From Chryseobacterium rhizosphaerae (lineage in GTDB: Bacteria > Bacteroidota > Bacteroidia > Flavobacteriales > Weeksellaceae), in the NCBI RefSeq assembly GCF_003385455.1, contig NZ_QNUF01000020.1, positions 30,868 to 94,867 on the forward strand: a DNA stretch of 64,000 bases, read 5' to 3'. This document shows positions 1 through 8,034 of the stretch, piece after piece. Under the pieces are notes generated by a model, which saw nothing but the letters and a program-made list of their open reading frames with translations, did not search any database and had not been told where the DNA came from. Position 1 is the stretch's first letter. Every line of letters begins with the position of its first letter. The position numbers and the translations under genes were made by a program.

Positions 1-87
1 AATAACTTCACCAGTTTTACCTTTGATATCTTTCTTACCAGTAGTAATGATTACGTTATCTCCTCTTTTTATTTTTAACTTTGACAT
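1..87 (-). CDS. rplX: 50S ribosomal protein L24, N-terminal fragment (cut by window edge)
   Basis: The first 29 codons on the minus strand start with MSKLKIKRGDNVIITTGKK, which is the KOW-type start of L24 (initiator of 50S assembly, binds the 5' part of 23S rRNA). The ATG is at 85-87. It follows rplN by 22 nt in the conserved spc order rplN-rplX. The rest of the gene lies outside the window. Confidence 0.93.
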   Translation of the reverse strand, partial: MSKLKIKRGDNVIITTGKKDIKGKTGEVI

Positions 88-109
88 TTTCTTTTAAAAA
101 TTTTAAAAA

Positions 110-478
110 TTAAAGTACTTCAGGAGCTAATGAAATGATTTTCATATATTCTTTGTCTCTCAACTCACGAGCAACTGGTCCGAAAACACGTGTTCCTCTC
201 ATTTCTCCTGCTGCGTTTAGTAATACACAAGCATTGTCGTCGAATTTGATGTATGAACCATCTTTTCTTCTTACTGCTTTTTTAGTTCTTACTACTACAG
301 CTTTAGATACCTGACCTTTCTTAGCGTTTCCTGATGGTGTAGAATCCTTGATAGTAACAACGATTTTATCACCAACTGAAGCATATCTTCTTCTGGTTCC
401 TCCCAGAACTCTGATAACCAATACTTCTTTAGCACCTGTGTTATCAGCAACTTTTAATCTTGATTCTGTTTGTAACAT
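110..478 (-). CDS. rplN: 50S ribosomal protein L14
   Basis: This 122-residue protein has the normal L14 length and starts MLQTESRLKVADNTGAKEVL, the conserved beta-barrel that sits at the subunit interface and contacts 16S helix 14 and L19. The motif GTRVFGPVARELR near the C-terminus is typical. It is transcribed with rpsQ (2 nt between rpsQ stop and this ATG) in the minus-strand S10/spc cluster. Confidence 0.98.
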   Translation of the reverse strand: MLQTESRLKVADNTGAKEVLVIRVLGGTRRRYASVGDKIVVTIKDSTPSGNAKKGQVSKAVVVRTKKAVRRKDGSYIKFDDNACVLLNAAGEMRGTRVFGPVARELRDKEYMKIISLAPEVL

Positions 479-480
479 TA

Positions 481-735
481 TTACTTAGCTTTTTCAATGA
501 TTCTTACTAATCTCCATCTCTTGCTCTTGCTCAAAGGTCTAGTTTCCTGGATCAGAACTGTATCACCTTCTGTGCATTCGTTGTTCTCGTCGTGTGCAGT
601 ATATTTTTTCGTTTTCAAAACGAATTTACCGTACATCGGGTGCTTTACTCTTGTAGTTTCACTAACAACAATAGTTTTTTCCATTTTATTACTGGAAACC
701 ACTCCGATTCTTTCTTTTCTTAAATTTCTATCCAT
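481..735 (-). CDS. rpsQ: 30S ribosomal protein S17
   Basis: This 84-residue OB-fold protein is a primary binder of the 5' domain of 16S rRNA. Visible signatures are RKERIGVVSSNKMEKTIVV at the N-terminus and GDTVLIQETRPLSKSKRWRL, the classic S17 loop, near the C-terminus. It lies 12 nt after rpmC in the order rpmC-rpsQ-rplN and shares their transcript. Confidence 0.98.
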   Translation of the reverse strand: MDRNLRKERIGVVSSNKMEKTIVVSETTRVKHPMYGKFVLKTKKYTAHDENNECTEGDTVLIQETRPLSKSKRWRLVRIIEKAK

Positions 736-747
736 TGTAAAATGAAA

Positions 748-942
748 TTATTGTTTGTTAGTTAACTCAGTGTTTAGTCTTGCGATTGTTCTTCTCAAAT
801 CTTTGATTTGAATCGGGTTTTCAATTGGGCTGATTGCATGAGCCAATTTCAATTTAGAATATTGAGCTTTTGCTTCAGTTAATTGAGCTTGAATATCACC
901 CGCGCTTAAATTTTTAATATCAGCATTTTTCATTGTATTCAA
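748..942 (-). CDS. rpmC: 50S ribosomal protein L29
   Basis: This 64-residue, all-helical protein lies near the peptide exit tunnel and helps form the docking site for trigger factor and SRP. The signatures are MKNADIKNLSAGDIQ and PIQIKDLRRTIARLNTEL. Translation could start at Met1 or at Met4 (MKNADIK); the second fits the family better. It follows rplP by only 3 nt. Confidence 0.96.
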   Translation of the reverse strand: MNTMKNADIKNLSAGDIQAQLTEAKAQYSKLKLAHAISPIENPIQIKDLRRTIARLNTELTNKQ

Positions 943-945
943 AGA

Positions 946-1371
946 TTATAGAGGTTTAACAAAATCGTTAGCAACGATGAATTTAGTAACTACTGGTAAT
1001 TTCTGTGCCGCAAGTCTAAGAGCTTCTTTCGCAACTTCGTAAGGAACACCTCCTACTTCGAACATGATTTTACCTGGTTTTACTACAGCCACCCAATATT
1101 CAACAGCACCCTTACCTTTACCCATCCTTACTTCGGCTGGTTTCTTAGTAATTGGCTTATCTGGGAAGATTTTGATCCATAGCTGACCTTCTCTCTTCAT
1201 ATATCTAGTTGCAGCAATACGTGCAGCTTCAATTTGTCTAGCTGTGATCCAAGCTCCTTCCGTAGCTTTAATCCCGAAAGTTCCGTAAGCAAGTTGATTA
1301 CCTCTTTGAGCAATCCCCTTCATCTTCATTTTATGAACTCTACGGAATTTGGTTCTTTTTGGTTGTAACAT
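946..1371 (-). CDS. rplP: 50S ribosomal protein L16
   Basis: L16 (141 residues, family-typical) organises the A-site region of the 50S subunit. It begins MLQPKRTKFRRVHKMKMKG and carries the characteristic RGNQLAYGTFGIKA and PDKPITKKPAEVRMGKGKGA segments. It is separated from rpsC by a 98-bp spacer that holds a 7-bp tandem repeat, unusual inside this otherwise tightly packed operon. Confidence 0.98.
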   Translation of the reverse strand: MLQPKRTKFRRVHKMKMKGIAQRGNQLAYGTFGIKATEGAWITARQIEAARIAATRYMKREGQLWIKIFPDKPITKKPAEVRMGKGKGAVEYWVAVVKPGKIMFEVGGVPYEVAKEALRLAAQKLPVVTKFIVANDFVKPL

Positions 1372-1375
1372 AATT

Positions 1376-1469
1376 TCTAAATTTTAGATTTTAGATTTTA
1401 GATTTTAGATTTTTTTTATTTTAAAAAAGTAACGGTAATTTAAAATTCAAAATGTCTAATCTAAAATTT
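1376..1469. repeat. Heptanucleotide tandem repeat in the rplP-rpsC spacer
   Basis: The spacer holds at least four head-to-tail copies of ATTTTAG (plus strand, about 1380-1410), a T-run, and a partial inverted copy (TCTAATCTAAAATTT) near 1455-1469. In the minus-strand mRNA the two arms could pair over the start region of rplP. It may be only a simple-sequence expansion. Confidence 0.7.
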
Positions 1470-2222
1470 TTAATTATTATTGTTATTATTGTTATTATTT
1501 TTTCTAGGTCTTCTGTTGTCTCTGTCTCCTCCTCTGTTTCTATCTCCTGACTGACCACCTTTCTTCTGTTGTCCTACTAACGGGGAAAGTTCTCTTTTAC
1601 CATAAACTTCACCTTTCATAATCCAAACTTTTACACCTAGTCTACCATAAGTAGTGTGAGCTTCAGCCCAGTGATAATCGATATCAGCTCTGAAAGTAGA
1701 CAATGGAATTCTTCCGTCTTTGAAAGATTCGCTTCTTGCCATTTCAGCACCGTTCAATCTTCCAGAGATTTGAACTTTGATACCTTCAGCACCCATTCTC
1801 ATAGTACTAGCCATTGCCATTTTAACAGCTCTTCTGTAAGAGATTCTGTTTTCAATTTGCTTAGAAATACTATCAGCAACTAAAACTGCATCTAGTTCAG
1901 GTCTTTTGATTTCAAAGATGTTGATTTGAATATCCTTACCTGTAAGTTTCTTCAATTCTTCTTTTAATTTATCAACTTCCTGACCTCCTTTACCGATGAT
2001 AAGTCCCGGTCTAGCAGTAGTAATTGTAACTGTAACTAATTTTAATGTTCTTTCAATATAAATTTTTGAAATACCACCTTTAGATAATCTAGCTTCAAGG
2101 TATCTTCTGATTTTGTAGTCTTCAGCGATTCTGTCTCCATAATCGTTTCCACCAAACCAGTTAGAATCCCATCCTCTGATGATACCTAATCTATTACCAA
2201 TTGGATTTGTCTTCTGTCCCAT
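1470..2222 (-). CDS. rpsC: 30S ribosomal protein S3 with poly-Asn C-terminal tail
   Basis: S3 (250 residues) forms part of the mRNA entry channel and helicase centre. It starts MGQKTNPIGNRLGIIRGW and has the KH domain motif GLIIGKGGQEV at about residues 72-82. After the normal end of the family (about residue 220) it continues into a basic, Gly/Arg-rich segment and a terminal run of nine Asn residues encoded by an AAT/AAC trinucleotide repeat. The tail is not conserved in S3 generally. Confidence 0.98.
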   Translation of the reverse strand: MGQKTNPIGNRLGIIRGWDSNWFGGNDYGDRIAEDYKIRRYLEARLSKGGISKIYIERTLKLVTVTITTARPGLIIGKGGQEVDKLKEELKKLTGKDIQINIFEIKRPELDAVLVADSISKQIENRISYRRAVKMAMASTMRMGAEGIKVQISGRLNGAEMARSESFKDGRIPLSTFRADIDYHWAEAHTTYGRLGVKVWIMKGEVYGKRELSPLVGQQKKGGQSGDRNRGGDRDNRRPRKNNNNNNNNN

Positions 2223-2229
2223 ACCTTGA

Positions 2230-2628
2230 TTAATTTTCTTTATTACCTAAGATTAATGTAACGTGGTTAGATCTTTTTCTGATTCTGTACCCTCTTCCTT
2301 GTGGAGCTGGTCTTAGTCTCTTCAATTGTCTTGCACTATCCACGAAGATTTCTTTAACGATAAGGTTTGCTTCTTCAATATCAGCACCTTCGTTTTTAGT
2401 CTGCCAGTTTGCCATAGCAGAAAGAAGTAATTTCTCTAATTTGTTAGAGGCTTCTTTTTTAGAATATTTTAGGATATAAAGAGCTTTATCTACCTGCTCT
2501 CCTCTAATGATATCAGCAACTAATCTCATTTTTCTTGGAGATGATGGGCAGTCATTTAATGAAGCTTTTACAACGTCTTTGTTAGCTTCTTTTCTTGCGA
2601 TTGCGCTATCTTGTTTTCTTGATCCCAT
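2230..2628 (-). CDS. rplV: 50S ribosomal protein L22
   Basis: This 132-residue protein lines the nascent-peptide exit tunnel. The signatures are VKASLNDCPSSPRKMRLVAD at the N-terminus and RLRPAPQGRGYRIRKRSNHVT, the tunnel beta-hairpin region, near the C-terminus. The ATG lies 2 nt past the rpsS stop and the gene is followed 7 nt later by rpsC. Confidence 0.98.
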   Translation of the reverse strand: MGSRKQDSAIARKEANKDVVKASLNDCPSSPRKMRLVADIIRGEQVDKALYILKYSKKEASNKLEKLLLSAMANWQTKNEGADIEEANLIVKEIFVDSARQLKRLRPAPQGRGYRIRKRSNHVTLILGNKEN

Positions 2629-2630
2629 GA

Positions 2631-2909
2631 TTATCTGCTTCCTTTGTTTTTGTTACCACCATGACCTCTGAAAGATCTTGTTGGAGAAAATTCGCCTAAC
2701 TTGTGACCTACCATGTTTTCTGTAACATATACAGGGATAAAAGATTTCCCATTGTGTACAGCGATAGTTTGTCCTACGAAGTCCGGAGAGATCATCGATG
2801 CTCTAGACCAAGTTTTGATAACTGTCTTCTTACCAGACTCTATATTTGCCTGAACCTTCTTATCTAAAGTATGATGAATGAACGGTCCTTTCTTAAGTGA
2901 TCTTGCCAT
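2631..2909 (-). CDS. rpsS: 30S ribosomal protein S19
   Basis: S19 (92 residues) sits in the head of the 30S subunit and contacts S13. It opens with MARSLKKGPFIHHTLDKKV and contains GHKLGEFSPTRSFRGHG, both diagnostic. It is packed between rplB and rplV with 2-nt gaps, consistent with translational coupling in the S10 operon. Confidence 0.98.
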   Translation of the reverse strand: MARSLKKGPFIHHTLDKKVQANIESGKKTVIKTWSRASMISPDFVGQTIAVHNGKSFIPVYVTENMVGHKLGEFSPTRSFRGHGGNKNKGSR

Positions 2910-2911
2910 AA

Positions 2912-3733
2912 TTATTTTCTTTTAGATACGATGTAACGGTTAGACACTTTGTTTTTCTTTCTAGTTTTGTAACCTTTAGCCGGCATACCGTTTCTAGATC
3001 TTGGGTGACCTCCAGAAGAACGTCCTTCACCACCTCCCATTGGGTGATCTACAGGGTTCATTACTACCGGTCTTGTTCTTGGTCTTCTACCTAACCATCT
3101 GCTTCTACCAGCCTTACCTGATACAGTTAATTGGTGATCAGAGTTGGAAACTGAACCAATCATTGCCATACATTCAGTAAGGATCATTCTAGATTCTCCT
3201 GAAGGCAATTTAATGATAGCGTATTTTCCGTCTCTTGAAGTTAATTGAGCTGAAGAACCAGCACTTCTTGCTAAAATAGCACCTTGACCAGGCTTCATTT
3301 CAACACAAGAAATTACAGTACCCAATGGAATATTTTTCAATTTCATTGCGTTACCTACGTTTGGTTCAACGCTTTCTCCTGACACTACTTTCTGATCTAC
3401 TTTGATACCGTTTGGAGCGATGATATATCTCTTCTCTCCGTCAGCATACTCTAATAAAGCGATAAATGCAGTTCTGTTTGGATCGTATTCTACAGATTTT
3501 ACAGTTGCTTCAACGTTTGCTTTGTTTCTTTTGAAGTCAATAATTCTGTATTTCTTTTTGTGTCCACCTCCGGTGTAACGCATGGTCATTTTACCTGTTT
3601 GGTTACGTCCACCTGACTTTTTAATACCAACTGTTAGAGACTTCTCTGGTTTGTTGGTAGTAATTTCCTCAAAATTGTTTACAACTCTGAATCTCTGTCC
3701 CGGGGTGATAGGTTTTAATTTTCTAACAGACAT
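2912..3733 (-). CDS. rplB: 50S ribosomal protein L2
   Basis: L2 (273 residues) is needed for subunit association and peptidyl transferase centre structure. It carries KPITPGQRFRVV at the start, the SAQLTSRDGKYA region and the near-invariant MNPVDHPMGGGEGRSSGGHP (about residues 225-244), which includes the histidine implicated in peptidyl transfer. It lies 22 nt after rplW in the standard order. Confidence 0.98.
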   Translation of the reverse strand: MSVRKLKPITPGQRFRVVNNFEEITTNKPEKSLTVGIKKSGGRNQTGKMTMRYTGGGHKKKYRIIDFKRNKANVEATVKSVEYDPNRTAFIALLEYADGEKRYIIAPNGIKVDQKVVSGESVEPNVGNAMKLKNIPLGTVISCVEMKPGQGAILARSAGSSAQLTSRDGKYAIIKLPSGESRMILTECMAMIGSVSNSDHQLTVSGKAGRSRWLGRRPRTRPVVMNPVDHPMGGGEGRSSGGHPRSRNGMPAKGYKTRKKNKVSNRYIVSKRK

Positions 3734-3755
3734 TACTATTATTTATAATTAATAA

Positions 3756-4046
3756 TTAATTTACAGCAAAAATATCGATAACCTCACCTTCAACAAGCTT
3801 GATTACCGCTTTTTTCAATTTGTTTGTCTTTCCTACTTGAAGACCTTTTTTAGTGTATTTCGAAGAAACCTTCGGAGCATAAATCATTGTGTTAACGTCT
3901 GCTACTTTTACACCGTAAGCCGCTTCTACAGCTTTTTTAATCTGGATTTTATTCGCCTTAGGATTAACTAAGAAAGAATAAGAACCTCTTAAATCCGTAA
4001 GGTAATTAGCCTTTTCTGAGATAACTGGTTTAATAATAATAGACAT
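3756..4046 (-). CDS. rplW: 50S ribosomal protein L23
   Basis: L23 (96 residues) is the ribosomal docking site for trigger factor and SRP at the tunnel exit. Visible signatures are IIKPVISEKANYL at the N-terminus and NKIQIKKAVEAAYGVKVADVNTM in the middle. The ATG lies 3 nt after the rplD stop. Confidence 0.97.
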   Translation of the reverse strand: MSIIIKPVISEKANYLTDLRGSYSFLVNPKANKIQIKKAVEAAYGVKVADVNTMIYAPKVSSKYTKKGLQVGKTNKLKKAVIKLVEGEVIDIFAVN

Positions 4047-4049
4047 GAC

Positions 4050-4679
4050 TTATTTCTTTAGATTTTCCTGGAATTTTTCAACTGCACCTTCGAAGAATAC
4101 AACTTCACCTGCATTTACTAAATCGTAAGAACTCACTTCATTGAAGTTCATTACTTTAGCTTTAGGTAAGTTTCTTGAAGATAAATACACATTCTTGTTA
4201 GCTTCAGGAAGGATGAATAAAGCTTTCTTGTCGTTTAATGCCAAAGCATTTAATACTGTGATGAAATCTTTAGTTCTAGGAGCGCTTAAGCTCATATCTT
4301 CCAAAACTCTGATGCTGTTGTCTCTCATTTTCTGAGATAAAACAGATTTCTTAGCTAATCTCTTAAGAGCTTTGTTCAATTTGAATCTGTAGTCTCTTGG
4401 TTTTGGTCCGAATACTCTACCTCCACCTCTGAAAGTTGGAGATTTGATATCCCCGTATCTAGCAGATCCTGATCCTTTTTGCTTCTTAAGCTTTTTAGTA
4501 GAAGCAGTAATTTCGCTTCTTTCTTTCGATTTATGAGTCCCTTGTCTTTGTGCAGCAAGGTACTGTTTAACTTCTAAGTAAACCGCGTGCTGATTTGGCT
4601 CAATTCCGAATACTGTTTCGTCTAGAGTTACTTTTCTTCCGGTCTCTTTTCCTGATGTATTTAATACTACTAGTTCCAT
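4050..4679 (-). CDS. rplD: 50S ribosomal protein L4
   Basis: L4 (209 residues) binds domain I of 23S rRNA and reaches into the exit tunnel; in several bacteria it also represses its own S10 operon. The tunnel loop KKQKGSGSARYGDIKSPTFRGGGRVFGPKPRDY (about residues 65-97, too long to be anything else) is present. Its ATG overlaps the last 10 nt of rplC, so the two are translationally coupled. Confidence 0.98.
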   Translation of the reverse strand: MELVVLNTSGKETGRKVTLDETVFGIEPNQHAVYLEVKQYLAAQRQGTHKSKERSEITASTKKLKKQKGSGSARYGDIKSPTFRGGGRVFGPKPRDYRFKLNKALKRLAKKSVLSQKMRDNSIRVLEDMSLSAPRTKDFITVLNALALNDKKALFILPEANKNVYLSSRNLPKAKVMNFNEVSSYDLVNAGEVVFFEGAVEKFQENLKK

Positions 4680-5296
4680 TTTCTGATAATTACATAAGAA
4701 TTTTTAGCTCCCGGAACAGCACCTTTTACTACTAAAAGATTTTGTTCTTGATCAACTTTTAACACTTGAAGGTTTTGAACAGTTACCTGCTCACCTCCCA
4801 TTCTTCCAGCCATTCTCATCCCCTTGAATACTCTTGAAGGATCTGAACCTGCACCGATAGAACCTGGAGCTCTAAGTCTGTTGTGCTGTCCATGAGTTGC
4901 CTGCATTACACCTCCAAATCCGTGTCTTTTAACAACACCTTGGAAACCTTTACCTTTTGAAGTACCTGTTACGTCAACATATTCACCTTCAATGAATAAA
5001 TCAACTTTTACTTCTTCTCCTACTTTTACTTCATCAACGAATTCTCTGTAGAATTCAACTAATTTAGCTTTAGGAGCAGAACCAGCCTTTTTAAAATGAC
5101 CAGCTAACGCTTTACCAACGTTCTTCTCACTCTTGTCATCGAAACCTAATTGAACAGCTTTATAACCGTCTTTTTCTAAGGTTCTGACCTGTAAAACCGA
5201 GCATGGACCAGCTTGGATAACTGTACAAGGAATGTTTTTTCCTTCTTCGTTAAACAAAGATGTCATACCGATTTTCTTACCAATAATACCTGACAT
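4670..5296 (-). CDS. rplC: 50S ribosomal protein L3
   Basis: L3 (208 residues) is an early assembly protein near the peptidyl transferase centre. It begins MSGIIGKKIGMTSLFNEEG and carries the loop with GVMQATHGQHNRLRAPGSIG. It is the first gene of the minus-strand cluster here: rpsJ, its usual upstream neighbour, lies about 19.4 kb away. A promoter and a structured leader occupy the 250 bp upstream. Confidence 0.98.
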   Translation of the reverse strand: MSGIIGKKIGMTSLFNEEGKNIPCTVIQAGPCSVLQVRTLEKDGYKAVQLGFDDKSEKNVGKALAGHFKKAGSAPKAKLVEFYREFVDEVKVGEEVKVDLFIEGEYVDVTGTSKGKGFQGVVKRHGFGGVMQATHGQHNRLRAPGSIGAGSDPSRVFKGMRMAGRMGGEQVTVQNLQVLKVDQEQNLLVVKGAVPGAKNSYVIIRKWN

Positions 5297-5335
5297 TGTT
5301 TATATTATAATAAAATTTATCTTTCTCTTTATCAC

Positions 5336-5397
5336 CATTTTTAGGAGGTCTAAAGTAATTTCTACTTCTGATATAGGCATACTACGCCCCTAAAATG
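5336..5397 (-). ncRNA. Putative structured 5' leader of the rplC transcript
   Basis: In the minus-strand RNA, CATTTTAGG (5389-5397, at the predicted 5' end) can pair with CCTAAAAATG (5336-5345) with one bulged A. The enclosed segment holds two small hairpins: GGCG/TGCC around 5376-5388 and AAGTA/TACTT at 5353-5367. A closing stem with two inner hairpins starting at the transcription start resembles autoregulatory ribosomal-protein leaders. This is inference from one sequence; no covariation was checked. Confidence 0.45.
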
Positions 5398-5403
5398 AGT
5401 GTG

Positions 5404-5434
5404 CAAATGTATGAATAATTTTATTACTGACAAA
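5404..5434 (-). promoter_or_regulatory. Promoter of the S10 cluster (rplC)
   Basis: On the minus strand a TTTG (5431-5434), 19 nt and TACATTTG (5404-5411) give a perfect match to the Bacteroidota housekeeping promoter. The predicted start is near 5397, giving a leader of about 100 nt. Confidence 0.82.
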
Positions 5435-5549
5435 TTTTTTAAGTAAAATATTTTGATTTTTAATCAATTAGAACTTTTTGAGAAAATTCGGAACAAATTT
5501 TCTCCTCAATTATTTTGATTTTAAAAAAGAAATTAGAAAGAAGATCTGT

Positions 5550-6311
5550 TTATACGATCACATTCACACCTGCTTCTTCCAATCCTGCCTCATCTTCACC
5601 GGAAATACCTGTATCAGTAATCAGATAGTCTATTTTATCTAATGATGCAATCTTACCAAAGCCTTTTTTGTTGAGTTTTGAAGAATCTGCAAGAATCACC
5701 GTTTGATCGGCACAGTCAATCATCACCTGATTAAGATGGGCTTCTGCGGCATTAGAAGTACTGATTCCAAATTCAAGATCAATACCATCTACTCCCAGAA
5801 AAAGTTTATTACAGGAGAACTGCTTAAGAATTCCTTCGGAAATAGATCCTACTATAGAAGTGGAACTCTTACGGACTTCTCCTCCCAGCTGAATGATATT
5901 AATATTAGGATTATTACAAAGCTCAATAGCTACCCTCAAAGAAGAGGTCAATACGGTAAGCGGTCCAAAGTTCACCAGCATCCGGGCAAGATAATGCATT
6001 GTTGTTCCGGAAGCTAATATAATACAGTCGTTCTCCTGAATCAGTGCTAATGCCGCTTTTGCAATCGCTTGTTTTGCTTCTACATTAATATTCTCCTTCT
6101 CCCCTACATTTTTCTCATAAGCATATCTTACCTGCTTACTTGCCCCTCCATGATTACGGAAAAGCAGCCCTAAACTTTCAAGATGGTTCAGATCCTTTCG
6201 GATCGTAACCGAAGAAACATTCAGTTTTTCACATAAATCTTGCACAAGAACATGGCCTTTTTCATCCAGCTCTTTTAATATTTCATCATGCCTTGGGATT
6301 AGCTTCTCCAT
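5550..6311 (-). CDS. DeoR/GlpR-family transcriptional regulator of glycerol genes
   Basis: The 253-residue protein has the DeoR winged HTH at about residues 17-55 (LVQDLCEKLNVSSVTIRKDL, then NHGGA) and the C-terminal phosphosugar-sensing domain with ASGTTMHYLARML, GGEVRKSSTSIVG and the SNAAEAHLNQVMI region. It is divergent from glpDKF with a 116-bp shared control region that holds AAACGAAAC-type repeats. The context says it represses glycerol catabolism and is released by glycerol 3-phosphate, as GlpR does. The effector is inferred. Confidence 0.9.
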   Translation of the reverse strand: MEKLIPRHDEILKELDEKGHVLVQDLCEKLNVSSVTIRKDLNHLESLGLLFRNHGGASKQVRYAYEKNVGEKENINVEAKQAIAKAALALIQENDCIILASGTTMHYLARMLVNFGPLTVLTSSLRVAIELCNNPNINIIQLGGEVRKSSTSIVGSISEGILKQFSCNKLFLGVDGIDLEFGISTSNAAEAHLNQVMIDCADQTVILADSSKLNKKGFGKIASLDKIDYLITDTGISGEDEAGLEEAGVNVIV

Positions 6312-6317
6312 TTTATT

Positions 6318-6439
6318 CGTTTCATCAAAATTAGCGTTTTTTTTTCGTACTCTAAAATTTCATTTATTTTCTTTTTGCTTTCATTTTTAATTTATATATT
6401 TGAAAACGAAACATAAACGAAACATTTATGAAACGAAAC
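6318..6439. promoter_or_regulatory. Divergent glp control region: promoter and operator repeats
   Basis: A glpD promoter is visible as TTTG (6374-6377), 17 nt, TATATTTG (6395-6402). CGAAAC repeats lie at 6407-6412, 6418-6423 and 6434-6439, from the start site into the first codons of glpD. An inverted copy (CGTTTCA, 6318-6324) lies in front of the regulator gene, whose own -7 box is TAATTTTG (minus, 6326-6333). The repeats are the likely DeoR-family operators. Confidence 0.7.
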
Positions 6440-8020
6440 GAAGAACTCAGTAAATTAACCAATGTAAAGGAATGGGACTTTATAGTCATAGGAGGAGGAG
6501 CCAGTGGTTTAGGTTCGGCACTAGACGCAGTAAGCAGAGGTTTTAAAACCTTATTGCTTGAATCTCACGATTTTGCAAAAGCAACATCCAGCAGAAGTAC
6601 AAAATTAGTACATGGTGGAGTAAGATATCTTGCCCAGGGAGACGTAGGATTGGTAAAAGAAGCATTAAAAGAAAGAGGTCTGCTTGCTAAAAACGCAGCT
6701 CATATCGTAAAAAATCAATCTTTTATTATTCCTAATTATACTTGGTGGGGAGGAATCTATTATAAAATAGGTTTATCCATTTATGATTTCCTTGCAGGAA
6801 AGCTGAGCTTGGGAAAAACAAGATACATCAGCAAATCAAAGACTGTAGAAAAACTTCCAACTATTGAACAAAATCACTTGATGAGTGGTGTTGTTTACCA
6901 GGACGGACAGTTTGACGATGCCAGACTTGCTGTGAATTTAACTCAAACCATTATCGAGAAAGGAGGAACCGCAGTCAATTATGTAAAGGTGATCAATCTT
7001 CTGAAAGATGATGCTGATAAAGTAATTGGTGTTGTTGCAGAAGATCAGCTGTCCAAGCAGCAATATCAGATTCATGCCAAGGTAGTCATTAATGCTACAG
7101 GTGTATTTACCAATGACATCCTTAATATGAATAACCCTAAGCATGGTAAACTTGTTGTTCCAAGCCAGGGAATCCATTTGGTGCTTGATAAATCATTCCT
7201 GAAAAGTGATGATGCGATCATGATTCCAAAAACATCAGACGGAAGGGTTCTATTTGTTGTTCCTTGGCACGACAGAGCTTTGGTAGGAACTACGGATACC
7301 CTTCTAAAGGATGAAAGTTTTGAACCCCGTGCTCTTGAAGAAGAGATCAACTTTGTTTTAAATACAGCAAGACAGTATTTAGCTAAGAAACCTACCCGCG
7401 AAGATGTAAAATCTGTATTCGCAGGATTACGCCCTCTGGCCGCTCCCAAAGATGGAAGCAAAAGTACAAAAGAGGTTTCCAGAAGTCATAAAGTTATTGC
7501 TTCTGAAACAGGGTTAATTTCCATTATCGGTGGAAAATGGACAACCTATCGTAAAATGGCTGAAGATACTGTAGATGAAGCGATGAAAGTTCACAGATTA
7601 GGAAATACCGCCTCCAAAACAGAACATCTTTCCATTCATGGTAATGTAAAACCGGAGCAGGTAGACAGAAGCAATCATCTGTATGTTTACGGTTCTGATA
7701 TTCCTGCTATAAAAGCCTTACAGGAAAGCAACCCGCGTTATTCCCAGAAACTTCATCCGGATCATCCTTTTACCATTGCAGAAATTGTATGGGCTATAAG
7801 AAATGAGATGGCAGAAACCATTGAGGATATCTTATCAAGAAGAGTCCGTTTATTATTCTTAGATGCCAGAGCAGCTATAGACAGTGCTCACACTGTTGCA
7901 AAAATAATTGCTGAGGAAAAAGGATATTCTGAAGAATGGACGCAGCAACACGAAAATGAATTTATTGATTTAGCAAGAGGATATTTATTAACGCCTTATT
8001 CACCTAAAGTCCAACCTTAA
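6428..8020 (+). CDS. glpD: Glycerol-3-phosphate dehydrogenase/oxidase
   Basis: This 530-residue FAD enzyme oxidises sn-glycerol 3-phosphate to dihydroxyacetone phosphate at the membrane. It has the dinucleotide-binding motif VIGGGASGLGSALDA (residues 20-34), SSRSTKLVHGGVRYL, VVPWHDRALVGTTDT and the GGKWTTYRKMAEDTV segment, then the C-terminal DAO_C domain. It is the first gene of glpD-glpK-glpF-barrel, followed by glpK after 14 nt. The start at 6428 is supported by the promoter and lies inside the operator repeats. Confidence 0.97.
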   Translation: MKRNEELSKLTNVKEWDFIVIGGGASGLGSALDAVSRGFKTLLLESHDFAKATSSRSTKLVHGGVRYLAQGDVGLVKEALKERGLLAKNAAHIVKNQSFIIPNYTWWGGIYYKIGLSIYDFLAGKLSLGKTRYISKSKTVEKLPTIEQNHLMSGVVYQDGQFDDARLAVNLTQTIIEKGGTAVNYVKVINLLKDDADKVIGVVAEDQLSKQQYQIHAKVVINATGVFTNDILNMNNPKHGKLVVPSQGIHLVLDKSFLKSDDAIMIPKTSDGRVLFVVPWHDRALVGTTDTLLKDESFEPRALEEEINFVLNTARQYLAKKPTREDVKSVFAGLRPLAAPKDGSKSTKEVSRSHKVIASETGLISIIGGKWTTYRKMAEDTVDEAMKVHRLGNTASKTEHLSIHGNVKPEQVDRSNHLYVYGSDIPAIKALQESNPRYSQKLHPDHPFTIAEIVWAIRNEMAETIEDILSRRVRLLFLDARAAIDSAHTVAKIIAEEKGYSEEWTQQHENEFIDLARGYLLTPYSPKVQP

Positions 8021-8034
8021 TCTAGTACACTTTT

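Noticed and set aside
497..745. Open frame opposite rpsQ
   Set aside because: It is the antisense shadow of a conserved ribosomal protein gene and has no promoter or family.
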